64,000 nucleotides of DNA from contig JAQFVV010006843.1 of NCBI GenBank assembly GCA_028023455.1, positions 126,001 through 190,000 of the forward strand, given 5' to 3'. Both the position numbers and the translations under genes were made by a program. Under the pieces are notes generated by a model that did not search any database, was not told the origin of the DNA, and worked only from the letters and a program-made list of their open reading frames with translations. Positions within the stretch are counted from its first letter, which is position 1; every line of letters begins with the position of its first letter. Source of the stretch: Epiperipatus broadwayi (lineage: Eukaryota; Onychophora; Udeonychophora; Euonychophora; Peripatidae). Shown piece by piece: positions 23,739 through 36,359 of this stretch.

Positions 23739-24078
23739 TTAAATAAGGCTATAACCTTAGTACATGCGCCTTGAGTGCTTAATTTATTACAAAAAAATTT
23801 AAGATCTGACTATTAACTCATTGTAAATCGAAAGATTTCGCGATTGATCGTTAGTGTTTAACAGAAATAGTGGACCTAATCAGTGAAGAATTTATTAGCT
23901 TCATGCTCCCAAATCAAGATGCTTTAGATTTGCCTATATATTTTAAAAAATAGGTTGAAGATAAAAGTGGCCATTGTTATCTTTATAAAGTCGAATCTTG
24001 CATTTAGATTTGTAGAAGTCTCTTTTGTAATAAATTAAGCACTCAAGGCATAAGTACTAACATTATAGCCTTATTTAA
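23739..24078. mobile_element. Foldback MITE, family H
   Basis: Terminal inverted repeats of about 58 bp: left AAATAAGGCTATAACC and GCCTTGAGTGCTTAATTTAT, right their complements at about 24020-24076. The 230-bp centre is unique and non-coding. Arms carry a few substitutions (for example TGCGCC against TGCC with a 2-bp gap). Confidence 0.88.
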
Positions 24079-25515
24079 GTCAAACTGTTTTAATAAACCC
24101 TGAATGTAGTTATAAAAAATAACAAGCTCTGTAAACATGATTTTTATAAAATCTATTATATAGTGATCTGTTCTTTAATCTACTTAAATCTTATTGTTAT
24201 TTATTGAAAAATAAAGTAATTATTAATAAATGATTCATAGTAAAGTTTTTACATAAACAGATTGGTACAAATGTAAAGACGTTCAGCGCAGGGTGAAATT
24301 GGGGTGAAAATTTAGATATTTGATATCTCTAATATACCCGGAAAACGAAAAATATTCGCTAAATGTATGCTTAATTAGAAGTATGGTCTGCGGTTCAGTG
24401 TTGAATCTATGGATGCGATAAGAAATAAAAATTAAAAGACCTGATTTTTTTTTTTGTAGATAGTTATTTAAATTAGTATAATATTTTAGACAGTTTACTT
24501 TATTATTAAGATGATTAATTCGATAAATAATATAATATTACTTCCACAAAAATATATAACATTGTATAGTGCATATTAATTCTAACAGTATTAAAAAGCA
24601 CGTAAATAATTTTACTCATATCAAATACATACGGCTAAGGAATATAAATATATTTATGAAACATTTTGTTCTGTAAATATATTTTTCAGTATAAATGTAA
24701 TACACATATGCATATCTTATAAACATATATTTATAAACGAAAGACAAAAAAATTATCTTTTCTAAATGTGAAATAATTTACATCTTTCATTATTGACATT
24801 TTCCGTTTGCTAATAATATTTTACTTTTGTATTTCCTTCCTGATAAAATAAATGTCAGACTATATTGTTAACTTTAAACTTTCATGGAGTTATATATAAA
24901 ATTAACTTTTGGATTAGAAGATTCCTTGACTTTAGATAAACATGAAAAGACTTGGTAATTTTTTTTATTTTAATCGTTATAATTATTTATGTTAAATATT
25001 ATAAGATTCTTTAAAAATGGGAAAATATTATATTCTTATAAATTTCTATCTTGTTATAGACAATAACGTTAACTTATAATTAACAAAAAAAAAACAGTTT
25101 TAGGTTTAAAATATTTTTACATGTATATATCTGTATATATTTAAAGATTGATTCCATATACATATATGTAGTTGTTTACAGTGATTTTCATGTTGTAATG
25201 TTAACCTACGTTGTCCAAGTTTTATGTACAGTCAGAAATTATTAAAAAGGACACACATTTTCTACATAATTTTTTTTTAAATCAATGTAACTAGAAAATT
25301 TACTAAATGAATATTTATATATACTTATCTGTTATTTGAGGAATAATATATAAAAAAATGTAGAAGTATTGAATGGTCCGTGGGCAATTTAAGACATATA
25401 AAATCACGAAAGAGTTTTTACATGCATTTCAGTATCATATTTTATTTTAAAATTTAGTTCACATTTATTATTTATACTATTATTTATGACTTTTTATTTT
25501 ACTTGTCTATAAAGT
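24079..25515. other. AT-rich intergenic
   Basis: About 24270-24420 is GC-richer and holds the palindrome AGATATTTGATATCT with no conserved frame. Nothing else recognised. Confidence 0.45.
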
Positions 25516-25534
25516 ATTAAACTGACTAGTTTTT

Positions 25535-25647
25535 TTTTTTTTTTTAAGTGTCATAGCATCAGCCGAGACGCGAACCCGCAACCCGGGCAACTGCCTGTAA
25601 GTGCAAGGCAGTCGCGCTGACCTCTCGACCACCAATGCAAGACTAAT
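25535..25647 (-). mobile_element. tRNA-derived SINE with target-site duplication
   Basis: The minus strand reads GCATTGG (acceptor 5' strand), the A-box TGGTCGAGAGGTCAGCG, an anticodon-like arm CTGCC/GGCAG with an enlarged loop, the B-box GGGTTCGCGTC, then CTGATGC, which pairs with GCATTGG over 7 bp (25638-25556). TATGACACTT and a 15-nt A-run complete it. TGACTAGTTTTT occurs at 25523 and again at 25648, bracketing the element: a target-site duplication, the mark of LINE-mediated insertion. The intact CpGs suggest this is the least decayed copy. Confidence 0.9.
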
Positions 25648-25659
25648 TGACTAGTTTTT

Positions 25660-26275
25660 AACATAGTTTTACATGTAGGATGATCATTGAAAGATGCTAT
25701 TATATAATTTTATTTTGTACTAGTTTAAGTTATGTAATTATAATTTTCAAAAATGTCAAAAATATAATATTTGTTTTAAAAAATTGTAAAAGGAAAAACG
25801 TTTTTATAAAACAATTTAAAATATCTGAATTTTTAAAAATTATAGATTTTTAAAAAAAAAAAAAACCTAAAAGGTATAATGCAAATATATCTATAAACAT
25901 GACATGATTTTGCATATCCTTTTCAATATATTCTACATATTTTGAAGAGAACATAAATGAAAAACTCAATCAGGGAATATCACTCGTAGAGTTCATTTAA
26001 ATTGTTTGTTGGGAATCTTGTTTGGAAATTATCTTAGTAAAGTAATCGGACTTGTTTGAGCTTTCAATATATATATATATATAGCTTAGCTCAGTGGGGG
26101 CTACAGAGTTTTATAATATGAAAAATGCACATAAAATCCAGGAGGAAACATTATGAGTGAATAAGAGTAAAATATCTACTGAGTTTTGCAATAAATAGGT
26201 AATTGAAATTGATTAAAGTTCTATCCATTTAAATTAACAAGTTATAGTTCAGTTTTATCTCCTCCTATCATCTAA
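25660..26275. other. AT-rich intergenic
   Basis: Nothing recognised apart from a short TA run at 26068. Confidence 0.5.
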
Positions 26276-26278
26276 ATG

Positions 26279-26480
26279 CACTAATCAACATTTACTGGAG
26301 GATAAGCTTAAATTAAATAAAATAAAGATGTGGCACTAATTAACTTTATGATAAGTTTAAATTAAGTACAACAAAGATGTAGCACTAATTAACTTTACTC
26401 TATCATAATTTAAATTAAATGAAACAAAATATAATACTAATCAACTTTCACTGTATATAATTTAAATTAAACAACTAAAT
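26279..26480. repeat. Minisatellite, about 50 bp x 4
   Basis: Four units each begin ACTAATYAACTTT and contain TTTAAATTAA followed by ACAAAGATG-like sequence; unit lengths about 55, 49, 52 and 49 bp. Units differ by indels and substitutions, so the array is old. Confidence 0.75.
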
Positions 26481-28345
26481 TAATATCTGCTTTGAAACAA
26501 TAAGAGAATATCTCTGTGGGATTTTTACTACATAACTTATTTAAAAATAGTAGTTAGACAATGAAAGAAATAGGGTATCTTTTGATTTCGAATCATCATC
26601 TAAATAATAACTAAATACAAACTTTCCCAGAGGATCATCAACTAGTTAAGCACTTCATATAGTGTTTGGATTGAAAAAACAAAATCATCAGATTTGAACA
26701 TGTTTATTACTAAATGTATAAAATAGTGCAATCATATCGTATTGGATATGTGTGTGTGCGAAAACTAAGAATATGAATGCATGTAAAAGAATAACTCTCA
26801 ACAAGTTTTTAATAAATAAAACATTTATTACATTATATAGTCAAATAAATATTTTGCACTTCTATTTTATGTATGGGCATGTTATTGGTTAATTTCAATA
26901 TTCATGATGTGAATAGACTAACATAAGAGTAATTACCATTAAAGTAAGCATCCTTGTACTTTTATTTCAAATATATACATGTTAGTAACCAATTCTGATA
27001 TACTTTATTAACATTTATTAACACTAACACTGGAATAATTAAACATAAAATGAAACTTCTTTGCACTCTTGCTTGAAATACACATACACTATTAGCCAAT
27101 TCTAACATTCTGTCAATCACATCAACACTGGGTAACTAAACATTAAATAATGCAATATGGATCTAAACATATGAGTTAGGGGTCACACTATCCTCCATAA
27201 ATCAATTAAACAGTTCTATTGACGAGCTTCACTTTCTTTCTTTTATTTTTGTTTACTCATTCAAAGTGAGGATGAATTACTCTGAGGATCTAATGATTTA
27301 AAATTTGAAATAAATTTGTATGATAAGACTTGATATATTTACCAAGACTTACAAATCCAGTGATAAATTTCTTCCATACCTTCAGAATCAATAGTATTTT
27401 GTGCATGCTAGTATATTATGCCATGTGTTATAATATAATTAACACAGCTACATCTCATCAGTTTGCTTATGAAATCAAGGGATAAAATGTCATAATATGG
27501 ATAATGCCATAGACCAAGCAACAACTTTAGTATTACTTCTGCTTAGATGTTCTATAAAATAAATAAATCCCACCTTTTATTTTTATTAGCAAATTACACT
27601 ACACATAGCTATGTATATATGATGGGAAAACATTCCAAATGGATACATGAGGGACAAGAAGAATTTCTTAACTCTAATAATCTAAACAACAAATTATAGT
27701 GATTCCCTAACGTTACTCAGAGGTTTAATATTGGTGTGGACCTAGTCTCGTCACTGACAACAAGAGCAATACACTGCTTTACTTCATATAACATAATTAT
27801 CATAATACACAAATGCTCAATTTGGAAAATATAATCCACTCATTTTAAGTATTTAAGTAAACTAAAAGAGAGCTCTCTCAATTTTTGACAGTATAATATG
27901 TATCTCATAAATGACTTCTTTCTTCATAGCCATTTAACATGTTTCATTCTAAACATAAAAAAATCACTCTTAGATAAATTCCTAATCCTTCCACTTCTTT
28001 TGGCATATCACATCATCTGAAAACAATTAGAGAAATATAAGTCAATCGACTTTAATTTTAACAATTACATAAATGAATTGCAAACAGGCACACACACAAA
28101 GCAACACACAAAATAATTTCAAATCATATTCAATACATAGATATTATAACAACATTAACTAATAAATCAAAAATAAATTTCTCATTCCTGACTAATTGTA
28201 AATATTTTAAATCTGAAGTATAATAATTACTATTAAATAAACCTCATCATTTTTGGCAAAGCAAAGATAAAACAACATTTTTGTATAATTAACATTAAAT
28301 AGTTAACACTTTACTTCATTAGCATTTAAAATCAATTAATATATA
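26481..28345. other. AT-rich intergenic
   Basis: No gene, RNA or repeat recognised across about 1.9 kb. Confidence 0.5.
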
Positions 28346-28350
28346 TATAT

Positions 28351-28667
28351 GCTCTGTGCACAGATAATGAAGCTATTAAACGTAAGTAAAATTATCAAAA
28401 GTTACCGCCAAGCACTTTCGGGACAGTTTATAGTCCTATATTCATGGCTACTTGTATTTAGTTAAGAACTGTAATATTAATGCAAATTTATGCAAATTGA
28501 TATGTAGCATCTTCATATGTATTTACATAAATTTGCATTAATATTACAGTTCTTAACTAAACACAAGTAGCCATGAATATGGGACTATAAACTGTCCTAA
28601 AAGTGCTTGGCAGTAACTTTTGATAATTTTACTTACGTTTAATAGCTTCATTATCTGTGCACAGAGC
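28351..28667. mobile_element. Foldback MITE, family E-related (copy 2)
   Basis: Arms of about 135 bp run from GCTCTGTGCACAGATAATG at the left to its complement at the right. The arm differences I could see are transitions, including CpG decay at ACCGCC/ACTGCC and TTCGGG/TTTAGG. The loop is about 47 bp. The arms carry CCAAGCACTTTCGGGAC and TATTCATGGCTACT, matching MITE family E at 7180-7215. TA runs extend the symmetry on both sides. Confidence 0.93.
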
Positions 28668-30238
28668 ACACACACATATATATATTAATTAACATTAATA
28701 AATCGAAATAAAATTTTGACTTATGATGAACTATCAATCTTTTCAATTTAAAGCATAATAATTATTATTAAATAGAATTAATAACCCCTGACAACGTAAA
28801 GAATAAATAATAATACTTTTATGCATTTACCCCTCTTTTAAATTAGCTGCTAGCTTCATAATAGCAAACGAATATTTCTACCACTAACATATGTGTATAG
28901 AATACCTGTATACAACAAAATTATATCAAAGTAATGATTTATTAGCCAGTATAATATTCTTCATATTATACGTATTTGAGATGATCTTGTAGCAAAGGAA
29001 AATAATAAAAAATATAAGGCAAATAAATTGATCTACATATCTATCATACACTAACAACAAAAGAAATAATTAAATCTTCTTTAGCTGGGAAAATGAAAGT
29101 TCATTTGCACAGTCTTTAAATAATGCCAATAGGCTGTCTGAAAGTAATTGTAAGGCGCATGTGGAAGAATAGCAACCTTCCAGTCATTACGAAAAAAAGG
29201 ATAATAATTGTAAAATAAATAGAGGTTAATAGACACATAAATAATACCCTGCAGGAGTCCAAATGAAGAGCAGTTTCTAAAGCTCTTAGTGAATAGCTAA
29301 TTGAAATTGCAACAATATAGTATGTGGAGTATTTAATATCTATTTCTTTTTTCATAATGATAAATTAACAGTTACTGCTGTAGATTTGGGTAATATTTTA
29401 CTGTTTAATTAATTGGTGGTTTTATAGTTTTATGACTCAGTACTCAATCTTGCAAATTTAAAAAGGAACACTGTTTTGTCACTGACTAACATTGACTATA
29501 ATTACATTTATCAAGAAATTAGTAATAAAATTATCAATCATCATCCATTAGGCAAATAGTTCATTAATTCATAATATCCACTCAAGTCTACATCATTTTT
29601 TAAATGTCAATATATTGTAATAATAAATTAAATACAAATAAGGAGAACAATAGGAAAATGTTCACATTTAATATTCAAGCACTTCTACTCATGTTTATAT
29701 TATATGCACATTAAATATACATTAGTCATTGATTAGTTATATAAGTCATGCATTCCACTTCTTAATCCTAGAGACATGAGTGGTTAGGTATATTTCTTGT
29801 TCAATAATAATAATAAAGCATGTTATACTAAGATAAATACACACATACTTCCATTTGAACTTTACTTTTCTATAGCCAGAAGAAATTTTTAATATAGAGT
29901 CTATAGAATGTTTTGTTAAAAAGTTCAGCATAATTTTCTCCATAAAATGGTAAAATTCACACACTTCAATTTTTCTTTAATATTAGAGATTAAGATTAGG
30001 CAAATTAAATTTGAAATATAGATGTACATATGCATTTTAAATGATGATTTTAGTTCTAAGTTAGTTAATTGAAAATGTAGGGTGATATACCTTGTTTGAA
30101 ATTGATTACATTTCCATGCTTTTCATTACCATCCCAAGAAAATTTTTTTAACTAGTTTTCTATAAGAAAATTAATACTTAAAAAGATTATACTTTTGAAT
30201 TTTGAATGTCAACCACTTGATTCTGGAAGAACCACTTT
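28668..30238. other. AT-rich intergenic
   Basis: Frames of 72-79 codons on the minus strand (29116, 29746) have no recognisable domain and ordinary AT-driven composition. Confidence 0.45.
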
Positions 30239-30240
30239 GT

Positions 30241-30347
30241 AGAGAGAGAGAGAGTAAGAGAGTGAGAGAGAGAGGGGGGGAGAGAGAGAGGGGGAGAGAG
30301 AGAGAGGGAGAGAGATAGGGAGAGAGGGAGAAAGGGAGAGAGAGAGA
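30241..30347. repeat. GA-rich polypurine tract
   Basis: 107 bp of almost pure purine, imperfect AG/GGGA units. Capable of H-DNA in principle. Minus-strand frames reading SLSLSP come only from this tract. Confidence 0.95.
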
Positions 30348-30426
30348 ATTGTAGTAAAGCAGATTTTTTTGTATATTATAATGGTCCGGTCGATGTTGTG
30401 ACAAGAGTCACATCTAACTATGGTCA

Positions 30427-30612
30427 GACCTAGGGTCTTCAAGTAGGATACTGGAGACAACATGATGAAGTACATGACCCATGATTATGACCTACAGTCT
30501 TCAAGTAGGATGCTGAAGATGACACGATGAAGTACATGACCCATGATTATGACCTAGGGTCTTCAAGTAGGATGCTGGAGATGACATGATGAAGTACATG
30601 ACTCATGATTAT
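30427..30612 (+). repeat. Minisatellite, exactly 62 bp x 3
   Basis: Three contiguous units start at 30427, 30489 and 30551 with identical length and about 90-95% identity. Markers are GACCTAGGGTCTTCAAGTAG, GATGAAGTACATGAC and CATGATTAT. The array ends sharply. 62 is not a multiple of 3, so it does not encode a periodic peptide. Confidence 0.95.
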
Positions 30613-31585
30613 ATTTATCTTTAACAGAGTAGCCTAAGACTTATCTATTAAATCTACATGCAATTTAAGTCAGTTCATCTAACATCTCACCATTCTCTTT
30701 TGGATCTGTGCCACAGAATTCGAACTCAGGAAGAATTCACATTTGACTCTTAACAGGGATGTACCTATGTAGACTATTAATCAATAACTGAATTAGCTCA
30801 TCCTATTTATTAGAAAGGAATAAGCTTGATTTAATATTTATTTCTCATGCTCATCAAACCATAATGTGTGTGTGCATATGTAAAATATTGGTTATAGGAT
30901 TGAATGTAAATGCTGGATTAACAAACTAGAGAGACTTTGTCAATTAAACAAAACTTCATAATATTTATTTACAAAACAAAATATATTAAAAACATAGAAC
31001 AAATTATCAAGCAATGTAAAAAAATATTAAAAAAAATATTTACAAGTGCAAAGGAATTATTTGGATATATTCTTCTATACTTATAACTTCTATGTCTATG
31101 ATGAGTAATTATCATATTGTTAATTAACCTTTTAACCGCTAATTATATTATTGGTTGTATGAGGTAAAAATCAAATCTTTTAATTGGCCAACTCACAAAC
31201 TGAAGACAAAGCCTATTGTTAAAACATAGTCACCTATAATATTAAATTCAACTCAGATACGTTTATAAAAATTATATCACTAATTTTTCAGGTTATGAAG
31301 AGAACGAAAGTTCTTTCAAAAATAAATTGCTATTTATTTATTCTAAAATATTCAATTTCGGCAACATAAAAGCTATAATATAAACAAAAAGGTCGACTTT
31401 TACGTTATAGAAAAGTAAATATTTCTTTTAAATATTTCTTTAATATTTTTACTAAAATCTTCAATATTTTTCAAAAATAATTTTGTTTTTTTTAGTTTTT
31501 TTTTTAAAAAACTAGTTTAATTTCTGAAATTATATTTTTTTAATACTTAAAATTGCATTCGAAATGAAAATCTCAGCGTTTTTCT
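30613..31585. other. AT-rich intergenic
   Basis: Nothing recognised. Confidence 0.5.
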
Positions 31586-31599
31586 TTATTTTCTTTGAT

Positions 31600-31880
31600 C
31601 AGGCGGTTTCTTTGTTCTTTCCAGCCAATCAGAATGTCTTTTTCAGCTGAGAGCATGCTAAGAACCAATCATAAGTAATGTTCTTTCTTTGTTTAGGTTT
31701 AAATGCATTTTTTTTTTATTTTTTACTTGTAAAATAAATCGGAAGAGGGCACCATCTTACAGAACTTTTAAAAACCTATTCAAAACCTATCAAACGAATT
31801 TTTTAGCATAAGAACTGGCAGAGTTAGAGTGACATCAGATGTCTACGAGGAGCCTCGTAGGAGGCGGGAAAAGGGTTAAG
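31600..31880 (+). promoter_or_regulatory. Promoter-like patch (CCAAT boxes, E2F-like site)
   Basis: Less AT-rich than its surroundings. It holds two CCAAT-type boxes (GCCAATCAG at about 31624, AACCAATCA at about 31663), an 8-bp perfect hairpin CTACGAGG-AG-CCTCGTAG (about 31843) and, right after it, GGCGGGAAAA (about 31863), which matches the E2F consensus on one strand. No exon was recognised beside it, so a promoter is only an inference from motifs. Confidence 0.3.
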
Positions 31881-33760
31881 CAATTTAAAATTACTTATCC
31901 CCTATTTCCCATGATAGATACACATAATATAGACATGTATATATCCAGAAGTAATAAAAAAATTATTAGATAAAAGTGCGATTGCTAACTAACTTTAATT
32001 AAACATTTAAGTGCAACTCCTGATGCAGTATGCAGTTCTAGGTGTGGAAGTTGGTTGATCTAAAATAATCACCTTGTATATTTATATATCATGGAAGAAA
32101 TATAATAATGAAACAATACATGATATGATACCAAAGTAAATAGTAAAGAATATTAATTAAAAGGGTTAATCATTTATTCATTAAAAAGATCTTAAGAATA
32201 CTATTAGTAAAACGTATAACACATACTATAAATGGTTAGGTCATGTTGTGGCACTGGTTATTTTAGTGAATTTAAGAGAAAAACTCTTACCATTTAAGTA
32301 TTCAGTTTAAGTACTCAATTTCACAGTCATGGACGAAAAATGAAGCATTTTAGAAGAAAATTATCTAAATTTTATTAAAAGAAAAAAATTCAGACTTTCA
32401 ACCTTCACCCCCTTCTCTCCACACACTTTCTTACATTGGACTGTTCCAAACTGTTGAATTAGACCATTAGTATTTTTAAAATATAAAACTGAGATAATAA
32501 AATTAAAAAAATAAGACACATCTATACAAAAGAAAAAATCATAATATTTACAACATTTCATGAATCGATATGATCAGGCATAATTATTCATCAGAGTTCT
32601 TCTTACATAATAGTTCTTACACTTTATGTATTTTACTCATTATAAATGTTGATGACTCCTTACTGTTTCTGAATAGCATATTCTGAACATATCTATATTG
32701 GCAGTGGGTGGTTTTATTTTATTCTTCATGTAGATTTCTATCATGCATGGATCCAGCTTATCAGGCACTTCAATGTAGACAGATAGATATTAACTTCACA
32801 TGGCCATAGTGGAGGGCAAATGCTCCACCTGATGGCAATCGTTCTAGCCAAAATATATCATATTTTTCAACATATATACAAGTTTATATATATGGTTCAC
32901 ATTTAAAAAATATATATAAAATAGTTATTTATTAATTGTTATATTGGCTATATAACATATTCCTGTCATTAAACTTTTAACTAAAAAAAAACATTCTAAT
33001 TTCTTTTTTAGTTTTTTAAAAAAAATCATAACCCTTTTTTTTTAATTTATAAGTTATTTTAAACATATCTGATCATTCAGCTGGTATAAAAATCTTCTGT
33101 TTGCTCCCTTAATTTTTTTTAAATGGCAAATAAATAAAAAATTAACATTTGTTGAGACACTGATTCAAAAAATGTCCATTTTGTAAAAAAAATGTTATAT
33201 TGACTTTTCATGTCAAACACACAATTATTAAAGAAAAATGAGTTGTAATTGTTTTTCTTTTTATACCCAGTGTCATTTCCATTGTTTATTCCCAGCATGT
33301 GCCTATTGTTGCATTATAAAAATATTGTGATTATCAATTCATTTAAAAATAATAATAAAATAAAATAATATTATTATCCCCTTCTTATATCAGTTACCTA
33401 GTACAATACTTGACCTTTTTTTTATAATCATGATTGTTTTTTCATCGTTTAAGTCATTGTCTATATTTATTATCTTCAACACAAGACAATTGTTAACATA
33501 TATATAAATTTGTATGAAGTTTACCAATGTTTATATTTTTTTATTAAACACTAGAATTTTATTAGTTATATATATATGTGATTTTATGATAAACGACCTA
33601 CCATTCCCTCTATTTAATATACATCTAGTACATTGTCATAACTACTTATACATTTAAATTTTTTAAGAGTGTTCTAGCAAAACTTAATATTTACTTTTAT
33701 ATTAATATCTTAATGGGGGGGGGAAGCAATCCAATATTTGAGGTGGCTAAGGTTTGTGTG
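31881..33760. other. AT-rich intergenic
   Basis: No gene recognised. A minus frame at 32361-32561 lacks any domain. A 9-nt G-run sits at 33715, close to the left edge of the inverted duplication. Confidence 0.45.
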
Positions 33761-33764
33761 TGTG

Positions 33765-35445
33765 CGATTCTATTAATGTTACTTTTTATCATTATTTTTT
33801 TCATAATTCCTAACAATTTTCTATAAGATTCAAATTTGAACCTTTTACATGCATTTAATTTTATGAATATAAAATTTTTATTATTACAACAACCTTTGTT
33901 TTATACATCAAATACTTTAGTTTCATTTATTGTATTAAACTGCTGCTCTTTATAGTAAGCTTGTGTAGTCATATATACCAAATATGGATAACATTGGATA
34001 CAGATTTAATTATGCCAGCAGTTTACTCTTTTAAACCATTGCTGTTAGCAGTTGTCACATGATATGAGGAAATTGCAATTATCATTGAGAAAAATTTGAA
34101 ATATTGTCACTAAATTCAAATAGATGATTTCTTCATCTTACCCTTAAAAGATGCATGTCTTTTGAGATTTTTTTATTATTTAGTAAGGTATGGTTTTCTT
34201 ATTTATTAAAAGTAAACACAATGCCAAACAAATTATAAGTAATATACTATTTAATGGACAGCATCAATTTTCAGATATGGTTATTGGCTAAAAACTAAAT
34301 TAATTATTACTCTCAGGCATGCATATTAATAATTATAGTGATTTAGATATGCAGATGTTTTGGACATTTAGGGTACTATGTTCCAATGAATAATGCAGCA
34401 TATAATCAATAAATTTTTTAATCAATTTTATTTAAGTGCCATCTTTTTTTCATATCATTTGTCAATTCTTCTGTTGCATCTGTATAGGCATTGAGTCAAA
34501 ATATTCTGGTATTTAAACATCTGTATTATTTGATTATTGGATATTTTTCCAGAAAATATTTATCTTGAAAAAGCTCAATTTATTTTTTTGTATTAATACA
34601 TGAAATTTTTCCACAGTATAGGCTTTTTCATACCTGCACTCAAATGTGTAATATATAGGGGATTGAACTCAGTCTTTCACACGACCCTCAATTATCCAAG
34701 CTATCTCATATTGATTACACACTTGATCACCACACATGTTGAAAAGATAAATAATTATCAATATACAAATGCAATTTACTAATGCTGCAAATTAATGTGA
34801 TTAGACATGAGAATGTATATTGTTTTAATGCAGTTTTAAAATTATATACATATCATGTCATCGTATATTCTATATGAGGGTATAAAAAAGTTTACAGAAC
34901 ATTTATGTAAATGGAAGATATAGTTCAATATTAATACAAACTTTTATCAATATCATCTAGTTATAGTGTTCTTATATATAAATCCCATTTACAGAACAAG
35001 CATGTTTGAATACATTACAAGGTTAATTTTCATGCATTCAGGCTAAGCTTCTTTAATATTTAATATATGTATAAAAAACAACTTTACAGTTGATATTATA
35101 AGATTATTAAAAGTGAGTTTAGCATTTCCCCTTACCTATGATTTAAGAGTGAAATATGCAGTATTTAAAATATGGCTATTAAATAATGTATATTCAACAG
35201 ATGTTTGCTTAATAATTTGAAAACTAAACTTAAGGTCAGGGTTCACCCCCTTTTTAAATATGTTTGTTGAAGCATGATCACAATTTCTGTCAGAAATTCT
35301 CTTCTTTTACTTAATATATACCTATATGATTTCTAATAGGATTATTTACAATTCATTTAAATGATTCTTTAGCAATATTGCTTGTGAATCATCTACTCAG
35401 ATTTGCTTGTTCTGTGAAAAAGTTTATATATATATATAAATATCT
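33765..35445 (+). repeat. Left arm of a 7.9-kb inverted duplication
   Basis: This segment recurs in reverse complement at about 39945-41684. Paired anchors: GATTCTATTAAT (33766) with ATTAATAGAATC (about 41668); CCTTTTACATGCATTTAATT with its complement near 41600; TTTCCACAGTATAGGC (34609) with GCCTATACTGTGGAAA (about 40765); AAACTTAAGGTCAGGGTTCA (about 35225) with GTGAACCCTGACCTTAAGTT (about 40121); GCTTGTTCTGTG (about 35407) with its near complement at 39948. Visual identity is roughly 85-90% with indels. Around 34650-34735 the minus strand has tRNA-like A and B boxes (GGATAATTGAGGG, GAGTTCAATCCCC). No transposase frame lies in the arm. Confidence 0.88.
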
Positions 35446-35689
35446 ATAGAATTCATGAATAATCTAAATTACTAAGAAAAAGAAAACAGCCCTATTTAAT
35501 TTAACAAAATTACAATTTAAATATTTTATTTTTATAGAACTAATAGCTTACATGATCAACAATACTGTTCTGTCCCGTGGACATGTTCAGAAAGTAGTCA
35601 CATTATCAATTCATTCATTTTCTCACTCTATTCTGTTCATTACCTAGCACTTTAATTCTATGTAACACTATTTCTTAAATTATCCAACA

Positions 35690-36345
35690 ATTAACATCTT
35701 TTCCATCCTTTCTTTTTGTTTTTACGCACTATTTCATCCAAAACATCTTTCATTAAACTATACTTTATTTTTAATATATGTTCAATCCAGTTTTTTTTCT
35801 CTTTCTAATTTCCTCAGTCAGTGTTCTTTTTTCATTTACTCTTTTCAAAACTTTTTCACTTGTTATTTTATTCATCCAGCTTATTTTTTTCATGCTTCTC
35901 CATATTTACATCTCAAATGCATTCAATCTGTTTTTAATGTTATTACTCATTATCCATGTTTCACAACCATACAATAGTACACTCCACATATATAATTTAA
36001 TCTTTTTCTCAATTCTCTCTTCAAAGCTTCTCAAAGTATTTTGTTTTTCTTAATAAATACCTTCTTTACCAATGCTATTCTTCTTTTAACTTCATCTTTA
36101 CTTCTTCCATCCTCATTCAACCAATTACCTAAATATTTAAAATCCGTTACTTGTTGAACTGTTAGCTTGGATTTCAGTTTGCAGTCTTTTTGCATTCCTC
36201 CCTATTCATATACATCTACTCTTCTCAATATTAATCTTAATTTCATAATACATATATCCTTCCTCCAATTTATACAACATATTCAGAAGACACATTTCAT
36301 TCACAGCTAAAAAAAACCATGTCATCTACAAATCTTATATATATA
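35690..36345 (-). pseudogene. Second LINE family, C-terminal RT remnant
   Basis: Reading the minus strand from 36345 down: IRFVDDMVFF (RT motif C with VDD), then, after frameshifts, FKYLGNWLNEDGRSKDEVKRR, WSVLLYGCETWIMSN, ISWMNKITSEKVLKR, KRTLTEEIRKRKKNWIEHIL and KKGWKRC. This is the C-terminal half of a non-LTR reverse transcriptase of the same broad class as the RTE copies, but clearly a different family (only YLG, YG-ETW and similar anchors are shared). Multiple stops and frameshifts. It lies in the spacer of the inverted duplication, and its upstream palm and endonuclease are missing. Confidence 0.85.
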
Positions 36346-36359
36346 TATTTCTCAAATTC

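Noticed and set aside
30171-30475. SLSLSP-rich minus frames
   Set aside because: Translation of the GA-rich tract.
30427-30612. Three 62-bp repeats as a CRISPR array
   Set aside because: Units are directly contiguous with no unique spacers, in animal-type DNA.
35778-36053. Plus-strand 91-codon hydrophobic frame that looks like a membrane protein
   Set aside because: Shadow of the minus-strand LINE remnant; Phe/Leu/Ile richness comes from antisense of Lys/Asn-rich coding.
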